From NCBI GenBank assembly GCA_020636915.1, contig JACJWV010000020.1:1-64000 (forward strand): a DNA stretch of 64,000 bases, in the 5' to 3' direction. Below the pieces are notes generated by a model. The model ran no database searches and had not been told where the DNA came from. It worked only from the letters and a program-made list of their open reading frames with translations. Both the position numbers and the translations under genes were made by a program. Source of the stretch: Nocardioides sp. GTDB taxonomy: Bacteria; Actinomycetota; Actinomycetes; Propionibacteriales; Nocardioidaceae. This document shows positions 50,195-58,732 of this stretch, one piece after another; the first letter of the stretch is position 1; each line of letters begins with the position of its first letter.

Positions 50195-51444
50195 CCGGAC
50201 GCCTGCCGGACGGCCTGGTCACGCCAGCCCTCGGGGAGCATGTGGTCGAGGAGGTCGTCGACGGTGACCGCTCCGAGGAGGTGGCCGGTGTCGTCGACGA
50301 CCGGTGCGGCGACCAGGTTGTAGGTCGCCAGGTGGGCCGCGACCTCGTCGATGGTCGCCTGCGGGCGCAGGGAGGCCATCGAGTCGTCGAGGGCGCCGGC
50401 GACCAGGGTCGAGGGCGGCTCGCGCAGCAGCCGTTGGATGTGGGCGACGCCGAGGAACTTGCCGGTCGGCGGCTCGAGCGGCTGACGGCACACGTAGACG
50501 AGGGCCGCGAGCGCGGGCGTCAGCTCGGGGTTGCGGACGTGGGCCAGGGCGTCGGCGATCGTGGCGTCCGGCCCGAGGATCACCGGCTCGGGCGTCATCA
50601 TGCCGCCCGCGGTCTCCTCGGCGTAGGACATCAGCCGGCGGACGTCCTCGGCCTCCTCGGGCTCCATCAGCTCGAGCAGCGCCTCGGCCGTCTCGGGCGG
50701 GAGGTCCGCGATCAGGTCCGCGGCGTCGTCGGGGGACATCTCCTCGAGGATGTCGGCCGCGCGCTCGTTGTCGAGGTGCTCGAGGATGTCGACCTGGTCC
50801 TCCTCCGGGAGCTCCTCGAGCACGTCGGCGAGCCGCTCGTCGTCCAGCGCGGCCACCACGGCCGAGCGCCGCTCGAGGGGCAGGTCGTGGATCATGTTGG
50901 CCGCGTCGGCCGGCCGCATCTCGTTGAGCGCGGCGATCAGGTGGGTGGCGCCCTGGGACTCGTCGCGGGCGGTCAGCCCCTCGACGTCGCGCCACTCCAC
51001 GACGTGGGTCTGGCCGCGCCGCCGCAGGCCCTTCGCCGGTTCCTGGATCGCCACCCGGCTCAGGACCCAGTCGCGGTTGCGCGCCTGCTCCATCGCGACG
51101 TCGTAGACCGTGCCCGCGACGCCGGAGTGGGGGACCCGCACGGACCGGTCGAGCATCTGGCCCATCACCAACGTCTCGGTCGGGCGCTGCTCGAACCGCC
51201 GCATGTTGAGCAGGCCGGTCGTGTAGACGTGACCGCTGTCGATGTTGGTCACCCGGGTCATCGGCACGAAGATCCGGCGCCGGCCGAAGACCTCGGCGAC
51301 CAGGCCCAGCACCCGCGGCTGGTGGACCTCCGAGCGCACCGCCGCCACGAGGTCGCGCACCTTGCCGACCTGGTCGCCCTGGGGGTCGAAGATCGGCAGC
51401 CCGACGAGACGGGCGACGAAGACGCGGGCGGGGGTCGAGCTCAC
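50191..51444 (-). CDS. MgtE-like protein lacking the membrane domain (PRC barrel, MgtE_N, CBS)
   Basis: A 417-residue soluble protein. An N-terminal PRC-barrel-like region (about 8-90: LVGLPIFDPQGDQVGKVRDLV) is followed by a second small barrel, then the MgtE N-domain (about 170-270, alpha-helical repeats: MRPADAANMIHDLPLERR, VADVLEELPEEDQVDILEHL in part) and a pair of CBS domains (about 285-405, ATIADALAHVR and SLRPQATIDEVAAHLA). In magnesium channels the N and CBS domains gate a transmembrane pore, but no hydrophobic helix is present here. It is a known actinobacterial form (Rv1232c type). The GTG at 51444 follows a TAGCGT -10 box by 6 bases. Confidence 0.88.
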   Translation of the reverse strand: MSSTPARVFVARLVGLPIFDPQGDQVGKVRDLVAAVRSEVHQPRVLGLVAEVFGRRRIFVPMTRVTNIDSGHVYTTGLLNMRRFEQRPTETLVMGQMLDRSVRVPHSGVAGTVYDVAMEQARNRDWVLSRVAIQEPAKGLRRRGQTHVVEWRDVEGLTARDESQGATHLIAALNEMRPADAANMIHDLPLERRSAVVAALDDERLADVLEELPEEDQVDILEHLDNERAADILEEMSPDDAADLIADLPPETAEALLELMEPEEAEDVRRLMSYAEETAGGMMTPEPVILGPDATIADALAHVRNPELTPALAALVYVCRQPLEPPTGKFLGVAHIQRLLREPPSTLVAGALDDSMASLRPQATIDEVAAHLATYNLVAAPVVDDTGHLLGAVTVDDLLDHMLPEGWRDQAVRQASG

Positions 51445-51450
51445 GTGCCA

Positions 51451-51456
51451 ACGCTA
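51451..51456 (-). promoter_or_regulatory. Leaderless-type -10 box (TAGCGT) for the MgtE-like gene
   Basis: Read leftward, TAGCGT ends 6 bases before the GTG at 51444. It would drive MgtE-like-DUF1003 and possibly mrp-tatB. Confidence 0.6.
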
Positions 51457-51533
51457 CCGGCCGGGGGACCCCGCGGCCCGCTGCCGTGCCGTCCCCCGTG
51501 CCGGCGTCGGTCGGTCGGGCCGGGGGCCGACGG

Positions 51534-51539
51534 TAGGGT
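51534..51539 (+). promoter_or_regulatory. Leaderless-type -10 box (TAGGGT) for the second sulfotransferase gene
   Basis: TAGGGT ends 6 bases before the ATG at 51546. Confidence 0.6.
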
Positions 51540-51545
51540 GCGGCC

Positions 51546-52670
51546 ATGTCCGGGCCGGCGGGGGAGATCTACCTCCACGTCGGCATGCCCAAGACCGGGA
51601 CGACCTACCTGCAGTCGGTCTTCTCGGACTCCCACGAGGAGCTCGAGCGCCAGGGCCTGGTGCTGGAGCCGCTCCGGCGCCGGGAGACCTTCTGGCTCTC
51701 GCTCGCGGTGCGCGAGGACCTCGACGAGCGGCACCCGCCCGCCGCGTTCGGCATCGTCGACCGGTTCGCCACGCAGGTCGCGGCGACCACCGCGTCCCGC
51801 GTCCTGGTGTCGGAGGAGCAGCTCGGGGCGGCGACCCAGCCACAGCTGGACCGGCTGGTCGACGCCTGCGGGGACCGGGAGGTCCACCTGGTGCTGACGG
51901 TCCGGTCGCTCGCGCGGCTGCTGCCGTCGACCTGGCAGCAACGGGTGCAGCAGGGCAGCGAGGCGCCGGACCTCGACGAGTTCCTGGACGCGATCGCGAG
52001 CCGCCGCGGTCCGCTGGCCGAGCGCTGGTGGTTCGAGCGCGGGGTGGAGGCCGTCGTCGACCGCTGGTCGACCCGGATCCCCGTGGAGCGGATCCACGTC
52101 GTGACGGTGCCGCGCGGGCCCTCCGACGTGCTGCTCGGACGCTGGTGCGCGGTGCTCGGCGTCGATCCCGCCCGGTTGTCGACCGGGACGGCGCGCCCGA
52201 ACACCTCGCTCGGCCGGGTCCAGGCCGAGGTGCTGCGCCGGGTCGGCGAGCAGGTGCCGCCCGAGCTGATGAACCGCCACGACTACGTGCCCATCGGCAA
52301 GATGTGGCTGGGGCAGCGGCACCTCGGCGCCCAGTCCGGCGCCGCCCCCCGGATGCCGGAGCGGCTGCGGCGCTGGTGCGAGGAGGAGGCGGAGCGCACC
52401 ATCGCGCTGCTGCGCGAGCGCGGCGTCCGGGTCTCCGGAGACCTCGAGGACCTGCGGCCCGACGACGGCGCCTTCGACGCCGGGACACCGCCGGACCCCG
52501 AGGAGCTGGTCGATGCGGCCGTCCGGGCGCTGGCGTCGATCGCGCTCGAGCGCCTCGAGGAGCGGCAGGCCCGGGCCCACCAGCCGACGGTCCCCCACGT
52601 GCCGGTCCACCGACGGCTTCGCCATCGTCTGGGCAGACGACTGGGCGGACGCCTGCGGCGCCGGCGCTGA
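51546..52670 (+). CDS. Sulfotransferase-family protein (paralogue)
   Basis: A 374-residue protein. LHVGMPKTGTTYLQ (about 10-23) is the 5'-phosphosulfate loop, LVLTVRSLARLLPSTWQQ (about 116-133) is the 3'-phosphate region, and ERIHVVTVPRGPSDVLLGRW (about 180-199) is a shared segment. The last segment is matched almost word for word in the sulfotransferase at 1069-2184 (RIHVVTVPPPGSPRDLL...RW). The C-terminal 25 residues are very basic (RRLRHRLGRRLGGRLRRRR). Unlike the first copy it is a single gene, with a leaderless-type promoter and no glycan genes beside it. It probably sulfates a distinct substrate, unknown. Confidence 0.85.
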   Translation: MSGPAGEIYLHVGMPKTGTTYLQSVFSDSHEELERQGLVLEPLRRRETFWLSLAVREDLDERHPPAAFGIVDRFATQVAATTASRVLVSEEQLGAATQPQLDRLVDACGDREVHLVLTVRSLARLLPSTWQQRVQQGSEAPDLDEFLDAIASRRGPLAERWWFERGVEAVVDRWSTRIPVERIHVVTVPRGPSDVLLGRWCAVLGVDPARLSTGTARPNTSLGRVQAEVLRRVGEQVPPELMNRHDYVPIGKMWLGQRHLGAQSGAAPRMPERLRRWCEEEAERTIALLRERGVRVSGDLEDLRPDDGAFDAGTPPDPEELVDAAVRALASIALERLEERQARAHQPTVPHVPVHRRLRHRLGRRLGGRLRRRR

Positions 52671-52712
52671 GCGGTGCGGCATCTCACATGGGCGTGGGTG
52701 CCGGGAGCCAGT

Positions 52713-52732
52713 AGGTTACCGAACGGTTACCT
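52713..52732. promoter_or_regulatory. Palindromic operator upstream of acyl-CoA dehydrogenase
   Basis: AGGTTACCG-AA-CGGTTACCT is a 20-base palindrome with one mismatched pair per arm, like the operators of TetR-family lipid-metabolism repressors. It also reads as two direct GGTTACC copies. It lies 24 bases before the start codon, where a bound repressor would block transcription. No regulator gene is adjacent. Confidence 0.6.
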
Positions 52733-52756
52733 GTACTCCCGATGGAAGGACGCTCG

Positions 52757-53962
52757 ATGAGTCGCCTGTGCGAGACCGACGGACTGACCGAGGACCAGAC
52801 CGAGATCCTCAAGGCCGTGCGGACGTTCGTCGACGAGAAGATCCTGCCGGTCGCGACCGAGCTCGAGCACGCCGACGAGTACCCCCAGGAGATCGTCGAC
52901 GGGCTGAAGGAGCTGGGGATCTTCGGGCTGATGATCCCCGAGGAGTACGACGGCCTGGGCGAGTCGTTGCTGACCTACGCGCTGTGCGTGGAGGAGATCG
53001 CGCGGGGCTGGATGAGCGTCTCGGGCGTGATCAACACCCACTTCATCGTGGCCTACATGATCATGCAGCACGGCACCGAGGAGCAGAAGCGCAAGTACCT
53101 CCCGGCGATGGCGGCCGGCGAGGTCCGCGGCTCGTTCTCGATGTCGGAGCCGGGTCTGGGCTCGGACGTCGCGGCGATCAAGACCAAGGCCGTGCGCGAC
53201 GGTGACGAGTACGTCATCGACGGCCAGAAGATGTGGCTGACCAACGGCGGGTCCTCGACCCTGATCGCGCTGCTGGTGCGCACCGACGAGGGCGTGGACG
53301 AGTCGGCGTCGGTCTACAAGAAGATGTCGACGATCCTGGTGGAGAAGCCGACCGGGTTCGGCGAGGTCGCACCGGGCCTGACCATCCCGGGCAAGATCGA
53401 CAAGATGGGCTACAAGGGCGTCGACACCACCGAGGCGGTCTTCGAGGGTCACCGGGTCCCGGCCGAGCAGGTCCTGGGCGGGGAGACCGGCAAGGGCTTC
53501 TACCAGATGATGGACGGCGTCGAGGTCGGCCGGGTCAACGTCGCCGCCCGGGCGTGCGGGATCGCACTGCGGTCCTTCGAGCTCGCGATCGCCTACGCCC
53601 AGCAGCGCGAGACCTTCGGCAAGCCGATCGCCGACCACCAGGCGATCATGTTCCGCCTCGCGGAGATGGCGACCAAGGTCGAGGCCGCGCACGCGATGAT
53701 GGTCCGCGCCGCCCGCCAGAAGGACAAGGGCGAGCGCAACGACGTCGAGGCCGGGATGGCCAAGATGCTCGCCGCGGAGTACTGCAACGAGGTCGTGCAG
53801 GACTCCTTCCGCATCCACGGCGGCTACGGCTACTCCAAGGAGTACGAGATCGAGCGGCTCTACCGCGAGGCCGCCTTCATGCTCATCGGCGAGGGCACCA
53901 GCGACATCCAGAAGATGATCATCGGTCGCGCGCTGCTCAAGGACTACAAGCTGCGGGGCTGA
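52757..53962 (+). CDS. Acyl-CoA dehydrogenase
   Basis: A 401-residue flavoenzyme oxidising an acyl-CoA to the enoyl-CoA, with electrons passed to an electron-transfer flavoprotein. SFSMSEPGLGSDVAAIKTKA (about 131-150) is the FAD and substrate signature, WLTNGGSS follows, ETFGKPIADHQAIMFRLAEM (about 289-308) is the second family signature, and SFRIHGGYGYSKEYEIERLYREA (in part, about 351-370) is the flavin-binding segment. GEGTSDIQKMIIGR ends the fold. The catalytic base is expected at the Glu or nearby in this last region. The ATG at 52757 follows GGAAGGA by 6 bases; an earlier in-frame ATG at 52742 would bury the ribosome-binding site. Confidence 0.94.
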   Translation: MSRLCETDGLTEDQTEILKAVRTFVDEKILPVATELEHADEYPQEIVDGLKELGIFGLMIPEEYDGLGESLLTYALCVEEIARGWMSVSGVINTHFIVAYMIMQHGTEEQKRKYLPAMAAGEVRGSFSMSEPGLGSDVAAIKTKAVRDGDEYVIDGQKMWLTNGGSSTLIALLVRTDEGVDESASVYKKMSTILVEKPTGFGEVAPGLTIPGKIDKMGYKGVDTTEAVFEGHRVPAEQVLGGETGKGFYQMMDGVEVGRVNVAARACGIALRSFELAIAYAQQRETFGKPIADHQAIMFRLAEMATKVEAAHAMMVRAARQKDKGERNDVEAGMAKMLAAEYCNEVVQDSFRIHGGYGYSKEYEIERLYREAAFMLIGEGTSDIQKMIIGRALLKDYKLRG

Positions 53963-54004
53963 CCCGCGGCAGCGAACGCGCTGCGGCGAATGAGTCCTGT
54001 GTGA

Positions 54005-54029
54005 CAGGAGTGACGTTACAGTACTCCTG
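54005..54029. promoter_or_regulatory. Inverted repeat before the EEP-fold gene
   Basis: CAGGAGT (54005-54011) and ACTCCTG (54023-54029) are a 7-bp inverted repeat with an 11-base spacer. It lies between the acyl-CoA dehydrogenase and the EEP gene, 18 bases before the ATG at 54048. It could be an operator or a weak terminator. A nearby CCAGGAGG (54034-54041) is the ribosome-binding site. Confidence 0.45.
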
Positions 54030-54047
54030 ATCACCAGGAGGTTCCCC

Positions 54048-55079
54048 ATGCCCTCGGACGCTCGCTCCCGCCAGCGCCTCACCGTCGTCGCCGCCCTGCT
54101 CCTCGGCATGGTGCTGGGCGCCGGCGCCCTCCGCCTGTCCGGCACGGGGGCCTCCGACGACGGTGCTCAGCTCGCCGAGGGGGACTCCGGCGTCCCCACC
54201 CAGTGGACGATCAGCTCGCTCAACGTGCTGGGCGCCGGGCACACCGCCCCCGGCGGCAAGAAGCACGGCTGGGCGTCCGGGCCGGTGCGGATGAAGTGGC
54301 TCACGGAGGTGATCACCGACGAGGGCGTCGACGTGATCGGGCTCCAGGAGTTCGAGCGCCCCCAGTACAACGTCTGGGAGAAGCAGATGGGCGCCACCTG
54401 GGACTCCTATCCCGGGACCGCGTGGGGTCCCCGACAGATGCGCAACACGGTCGCCTGGCGGACCGACCAGTGGTCCCTGGTCACCGCGAGCTGGATCAAG
54501 ATCCCTTACTTCCACGGCCACATCCTGCGGATGCCGCTCGTCCGACTGCAGAACGTCACGACTGGCCAGGAGATCTACGCGTCGTCCTTCCACAACCCCG
54601 CGAACGCCCGCGGCCCGGCCGCCCAGTGGCGCAAGCAGGCGACCGAGAACGAGATCGCGATGGTCAACCGCCTGCGTGACGACACGGGGCTCCCGGTCTA
54701 CGTCCTCGGCGACATGAACGAGAAGGACATCTACTTCTGCCGGATGACCGCCGCGACCGACATGGTGGCGGCGAACGGTGGCTTCAACAACGGCTCGGGC
54801 GGCCTCGCCGGCTGCGGACCGACCCGGCCGACGTACATCGACTGGATCTTCGGCTCACCCGAGACCACCTTCACCGGGTACGTCGCCAACCGCGGACCCA
54901 AGATCCGCAAGTCGACCGACCACTCGATGATCATCGCGCAGGCCGAGCTCCCGCCCGCGTCGACGCCCGACTGCCCCACGCCGACGGGGACCCCGACGCC
55001 GACCGCGACGCCGACGTCGACACCGAAGCCGAGCAGCACCGGCACGCCGAGCCCGAACGTCCCGTCGCCGACCGGCTGA
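54048..55079 (+). CDS. Secreted endonuclease/exonuclease/phosphatase-fold protein
   Basis: A 343-residue exported protein. The N-terminal hydrophobic helix (about 10-28, LTVVAALLLGMVLGAGAL) is a signal or anchor. The EEP domain (about 50-300) begins ISSLNVLGAGH, carries the metal-binding Glu in GLQEFERP (about 98-105), the Asp/Asn pair in VLGDMNEKD (about 223-231) and the catalytic Asp/His in STDHSMIIA (about 291-299). The last 40 residues are a Pro/Thr/Ser-rich linker with repeating PTPT and PSPT units, likely disordered and possibly wall-spanning. It could be a nuclease or a phosphodiesterase acting outside the cell; the substrate is unknown. Confidence 0.85.
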   Translation: MPSDARSRQRLTVVAALLLGMVLGAGALRLSGTGASDDGAQLAEGDSGVPTQWTISSLNVLGAGHTAPGGKKHGWASGPVRMKWLTEVITDEGVDVIGLQEFERPQYNVWEKQMGATWDSYPGTAWGPRQMRNTVAWRTDQWSLVTASWIKIPYFHGHILRMPLVRLQNVTTGQEIYASSFHNPANARGPAAQWRKQATENEIAMVNRLRDDTGLPVYVLGDMNEKDIYFCRMTAATDMVAANGGFNNGSGGLAGCGPTRPTYIDWIFGSPETTFTGYVANRGPKIRKSTDHSMIIAQAELPPASTPDCPTPTGTPTPTATPTSTPKPSSTGTPSPNVPSPTG

Positions 55080-55147
55080 CACCGGCGCGCGGGTGCCGGC
55101 TGCCGAAAGCGCTGGCCGTCCGGGGCTGGGCGTGCGACGGTGGAGGC

Positions 55148-55330
55148 ATGACCGAGTCGCATGCGAACGACGACCTCAAGGCCAAGATGCGCGAGGCCCT
55201 GGACCGCAAGAACGACCGCGAGCAGGGCGTGCACCAGGACGGTCCGGTGCGGGAGAAGGCGCACGGGTCGGAGGTGTCCACGTCCGGGCCCAAGATGCAC
55301 CGTCGCAAGGCCGGCGGCGGCGGTTCGTGA
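55148..55330 (+). CDS. DUF5302 small protein
   Basis: A 60-residue charged protein beginning TESHANDDLKAKMREALDRKN, with a short helix then a Gly/Lys-rich tail (SGPKMHRRKAGGGGS). It matches the actinobacterial DUF5302 family, which has no known function. The ATG follows GGAGG (55142-55146) closely. Its tail HRRKAGGGG may bind nucleic acid, which is only a suggestion. The gene stands alone between an EEP-fold gene and a MaoC gene. Confidence 0.85.
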   Translation: MTESHANDDLKAKMREALDRKNDREQGVHQDGPVREKAHGSEVSTSGPKMHRRKAGGGGS

Positions 55331-55409
55331 CCGCGCGCTGACGCGCTGGTGACATAACCCACGCCCGGGACCGGTGCGTCCGGGGCGTGGGTCCGGGCAG
55401 AGTGGGCCC

Positions 55410-55943
55410 ATGCAGTTCGGACGCAGCTACGAGGAGTTCGAGGTCGGCGCGACCTACCAGCACTGGCCCGGCAAGACGGTGACCGAGTACGACGACCACC
55501 TGTTCTGCCTGCTCACGATGAACCACCACCCGCTCCACCTCGACACGCACTACGCCGAGGAGACGACCCAGTTCGGCAAGAACGTCGTGGTCGGCAACTA
55601 CGTCTACTCGATCCTGCTCGGCATGAGCGTCCCCGACATCTCCGGCAAGGCGATCGCCAACCTGGAGATCGAGTCGCTGCGCCACGTCGCGCCGACGTTC
55701 CACGGCGACACGCTGTACGGCGAGACCACCGTGCTCGACAAGTGGGAGTCGACCTCGAAGGACGACCGGGGCGTGGTCCACGTCGAGACCATCGGCTACA
55801 ACCAGGACGGCAAGGTCGTGTGCATCTTCCGCCGCAAGGTGATGGTGCCGAAGAACAGCTACCTCGAGCAGCGGGGGGGCGAGCAGCCCGGTCGTCCGGT
55901 CCCGCAGCCGGACAAGAACTGGAGCGGCCCCGCCGGCGACTGA
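55410..55943 (+). CDS. MaoC-family (hot-dog) dehydratase
   Basis: A 177-residue hot-dog fold enzyme. YEEFEVGATYQHWPGKTVTE opens the domain. The catalytic motif NHHPLHLDTHYAEET (about 44-58) supplies the Asp and His of R-specific enoyl-CoA hydratases. FGKNVVVGNYVYSILLGMSV and HVAPTFHGDTLYGETTVLDK complete the family pattern. It hydrates enoyl-CoA thioesters; the acyl chain is unknown. The acyl-CoA dehydrogenase at 52757 could supply its substrate, though two genes separate them. The ATG at 55410 has no strong ribosome-binding site. Confidence 0.88.
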   Translation: MQFGRSYEEFEVGATYQHWPGKTVTEYDDHLFCLLTMNHHPLHLDTHYAEETTQFGKNVVVGNYVYSILLGMSVPDISGKAIANLEIESLRHVAPTFHGDTLYGETTVLDKWESTSKDDRGVVHVETIGYNQDGKVVCIFRRKVMVPKNSYLEQRGGEQPGRPVPQPDKNWSGPAGD

Positions 55944-55985
55944 CGCCACCGTTTGTCCGCGCCGGGGCGCGGGCAGGGTCCGGGG

Positions 55986-57458
55986 ATGACCAGCACCACC
56001 GACGTACGACACCCCGTCCCGGAGGCCGACGACCGCGGGTTCTTCGGGCACCCCCGGCCCCTCGCCAACCTCTTCGGCGTGGAGATGTGGGAGCGGTTCA
56101 GCTTCTACGGGATGCAGGGCATCCTGCTGATCTATCTCTACTACTCCGCGGCGCAGGGCGGCCTCGGGATCTCGGAGGCCACGGCCACCCAGATCGTCGG
56201 TGCGTACGGCGGCGGCGTCTACCTCGCCACGATCGTGGGCGCCTGGCTCGCCGACCGGGTGCTCGGCCCGGAGCGGACCCTCTTCTACGCCGCCGTGGTC
56301 GTGATGTGCGGCCACATCGCGCTGTCCGCGCTGCCGGGCCTGACCGGGGTCACGGTCGGGCTGATCCTGATCGCGCTGGGCAGCGGCGGCGTCAAGGCCA
56401 ACGCGAGCTCGCTGGTCGGCTCGCTCTACGCCGAGGACGACGAGCGCCGCGACGGCGGGTTCTCGCTGTTCTACATGGGCATCAACCTCGGCGCGTTCGC
56501 CGGGCCGCTGCTCACCGGCCTGCTCCAGGAGGACTGGGGCTTCCACGCCGGGTTCGCCCTCGCCGCGGTCGGCATGGCGGTCGGTCTCGTGCAGTACTCC
56601 CTGGGTCGGCGCCGGCTCCCCGACGCGACCCGGGTGGCCCCGCACCCGCTGGAGCCGGCGGAGCGCCTTCGGTACGCCGGCCTCGCGCTCGTCGCACTCG
56701 GTGTGCTCGCCGTGCTCCTGGTGACCGGCGTGGTCGCCGCCGACAACCTGTCCGACACCGTCATCTGGGTGACGCTGGCGGCCGCCGTCGCCTACTTCGC
56801 CGTCATGCTCGCCAGCCGGCACGTCAGCACCGTCGAGCGCAGCCGGGTCTGGTCCTTCGTGCCGCTGTTCCTCGCGAACGTCGTCTTCTGGTCGCTCTAC
56901 CAGCAGCAGTTCACGGTCGTCACGATCTACTCCGACAAGCGGCTGGACCGCAACCTGTTCGGCTGGGAGATGCCGGTGTCGTGGGTCCAGTCGATCAACC
57001 CGGTCTTCATCATCCTGCTCGCCCCCGTCTTCGCGGCGGCGTGGACCCGGCTGGGGCCGCGGCAGCCCTCGACGCCGGTCAAGTTCGGCATCGGCACCGT
57101 CTTGATGGGCGTGGCGTTCCTGCTGTTCCTGCTGGTCCCGGGCGGCGAGAACACCGCGCCGCTCCTGGCCCTCGCCGGGATCCTGCTCGTCTTCACCCTC
57201 GCCGAGCTGTTCATCTCACCGGTGGGGCTGTCGTTGTCGACGAAGCTCGCGCCGCGGCAGTTCGCCACCCAGATGGTGGCGCTCTACTTCCTGTCGATCG
57301 CGCTCGGCACCGCGATGTCGGGGAAGCTGGCCGGCTACTACGACTGGACCGACGAGACGGCGTACTTCCTCTGGCTCGGTCTGGTCGCCGTCCTGGCCGG
57401 GCTGGTCGTGCTGGCGGCGACGAAGCCGATCAGGAGGCTGATGGCCGGCGTGCACTGA
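55986..57458 (+). CDS. Peptide MFS transporter (POT/PTR2 family)
   Basis: A 490-residue, 14-helix proton-coupled di- and tripeptide transporter. VEMWERFSFYGMQG (about 27-40) is the ExxER motif. SLFYMGINLGAFAGPLL (about 160-176) is the second PTR2 signature. FWSLYQQQFTVVT (about 302-314) supplies the Gln-rich peptide-binding segment. Its 3' end overlaps the convergent MFS gene by 29 bases. Length is typical. It belongs to the DtpT/YjdL-like branch, an estimate from overall appearance. Confidence 0.92.
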   Translation: MTSTTDVRHPVPEADDRGFFGHPRPLANLFGVEMWERFSFYGMQGILLIYLYYSAAQGGLGISEATATQIVGAYGGGVYLATIVGAWLADRVLGPERTLFYAAVVVMCGHIALSALPGLTGVTVGLILIALGSGGVKANASSLVGSLYAEDDERRDGGFSLFYMGINLGAFAGPLLTGLLQEDWGFHAGFALAAVGMAVGLVQYSLGRRRLPDATRVAPHPLEPAERLRYAGLALVALGVLAVLLVTGVVAADNLSDTVIWVTLAAAVAYFAVMLASRHVSTVERSRVWSFVPLFLANVVFWSLYQQQFTVVTIYSDKRLDRNLFGWEMPVSWVQSINPVFIILLAPVFAAAWTRLGPRQPSTPVKFGIGTVLMGVAFLLFLLVPGGENTAPLLALAGILLVFTLAELFISPVGLSLSTKLAPRQFATQMVALYFLSIALGTAMSGKLAGYYDWTDETAYFLWLGLVAVLAGLVVLAATKPIRRLMAGVH

Positions 57459-58635
57459 CGGCGAGCGGCACGATCCGGGGGGCGAACGCCGGCGCCAGCG
57501 GGACGATGCCGAGCACCAGCACCATCGGCACCGCGAACCCGACCCGTAGCGAGTCCTGGCCGACCAGACCCGTCATCACCGAGCCGAGCAGGGCGCCGAT
57601 GTAGTTGAACTGGTTGAACCGGGCGATCACGGCGTCGACGCGGGCCTGCCGGACCGCCGGCGCGAAGCCCTCGCCGCCGGCGATCTTGGCCGCGGCCGAG
57701 AAGCTGAGCGGTGCGACGACGGCGACGCCCGCGCCCAGGATCGAGAAGCCGAGCACGGCGACCTGCCAGGCGGGGGAGAAGACCACGACCGCGAGGGCCG
57801 CGGCGCCGATCACGGCGCCGACCCGCAGCACCGGGACGGGTCCGAACCGACCGACCAACCAGTCACCCGCCAGGCGCACCGTGCCGCTGGCGAGCAGGTA
57901 GCACAGCGCGGCCAGCGCGACGTACCGCTCGGGGGTGTCGAAGGTGTGGTCGAGGAACAGCGGTCCCCAGGTCTGGACGGCCGTGTCGATCATGTAGAAG
58001 AGCACCATCGCCAGTCCGACCAGCAGGATCGGCCGCCACGGGACCGCCACCTTCGTGGCGAGCTCGGTCGGTCCGTGGTCGCGGGCGAGGAACGGGCCGA
58101 ACGCGACGAGCAGGGGGAGCACGCCCAGCGCCGCCCCCGCCTCGAGCGGCAGGTCGGTGGTCGCCAGGGTGATCGCGGCGCCGACGACGCCGCCGAGGGT
58201 CCATGCCCCGTGGAAGGACGGCAGGATCGGCCGCTGGTAGCGGTGCTCCAGCGCGACCGCCTGCATGTTCGAGCACGCGTCGACCATGCCGAGCCCGAAC
58301 CCGTAGACGGCGATGCCGCCGACGAAGAAGGCGGAGGTCTGCGCCGTGCACAGCACCGGCACGCCCACCGCCACGATCACCAGGCCGGTGCGGAGCATCC
58401 GGGCGCTGTCCAGGCGCTTGGCCACGGTCTCCGCGGCGACCGACCCGGCACCCGCGAGCAGGATCATCATGAGCAGGATGAGCGAGAGCTGCACGTCGGT
58501 GATCGCCCAGCGGTCCTGGAACTCCGGCAGCCGGGTCGTCAGGCTGAGCAGCACCAGTCCCTGCATGAGGAAGGCGGCCGCGACCGCGATCCGCGGCCGG
58601 CTCAGGTCGGGGGGCGCCTTCTCCATGGGCGGCAT
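57430..58635 (-). CDS. MFS transporter
   Basis: A 401-residue, 12-helix major-facilitator protein. FLMQGLVLLSLTTRLPEFQDRW (in part, about 20-39), IAVYGFGLGMVDACSNMQAV (about 99-118) and the loop between helices 2 and 3 (VAKRLDSARMLRTGL) resemble fucose- or sugar-type exporters with an unassigned substrate. The ATG at 58635 gives MPPMEKAPP; an ATG at 58626 three codons later is equally possible. It converges on the POT gene and overlaps it by 29 bases. It is divergent from the channel-like gene at 58733. Confidence 0.88.
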   Translation of the reverse strand: MPPMEKAPPDLSRPRIAVAAAFLMQGLVLLSLTTRLPEFQDRWAITDVQLSLILLMMILLAGAGSVAAETVAKRLDSARMLRTGLVIVAVGVPVLCTAQTSAFFVGGIAVYGFGLGMVDACSNMQAVALEHRYQRPILPSFHGAWTLGGVVGAAITLATTDLPLEAGAALGVLPLLVAFGPFLARDHGPTELATKVAVPWRPILLVGLAMVLFYMIDTAVQTWGPLFLDHTFDTPERYVALAALCYLLASGTVRLAGDWLVGRFGPVPVLRVGAVIGAAALAVVVFSPAWQVAVLGFSILGAGVAVVAPLSFSAAAKIAGGEGFAPAVRQARVDAVIARFNQFNYIGALLGSVMTGLVGQDSLRVGFAVPMVLVLGIVPLAPAFAPRIVPLAVSARRPSAS

Positions 58636-58732
58636 CGTGGCACGTGCGGACCGGCGCGTTGGCCGAAAACGCGTGTCCGGGGAGGTCCCGTGCGCGACGA
58701 TGCCCCGAGCAGTCGAGGCGGGAGGTCGGACG

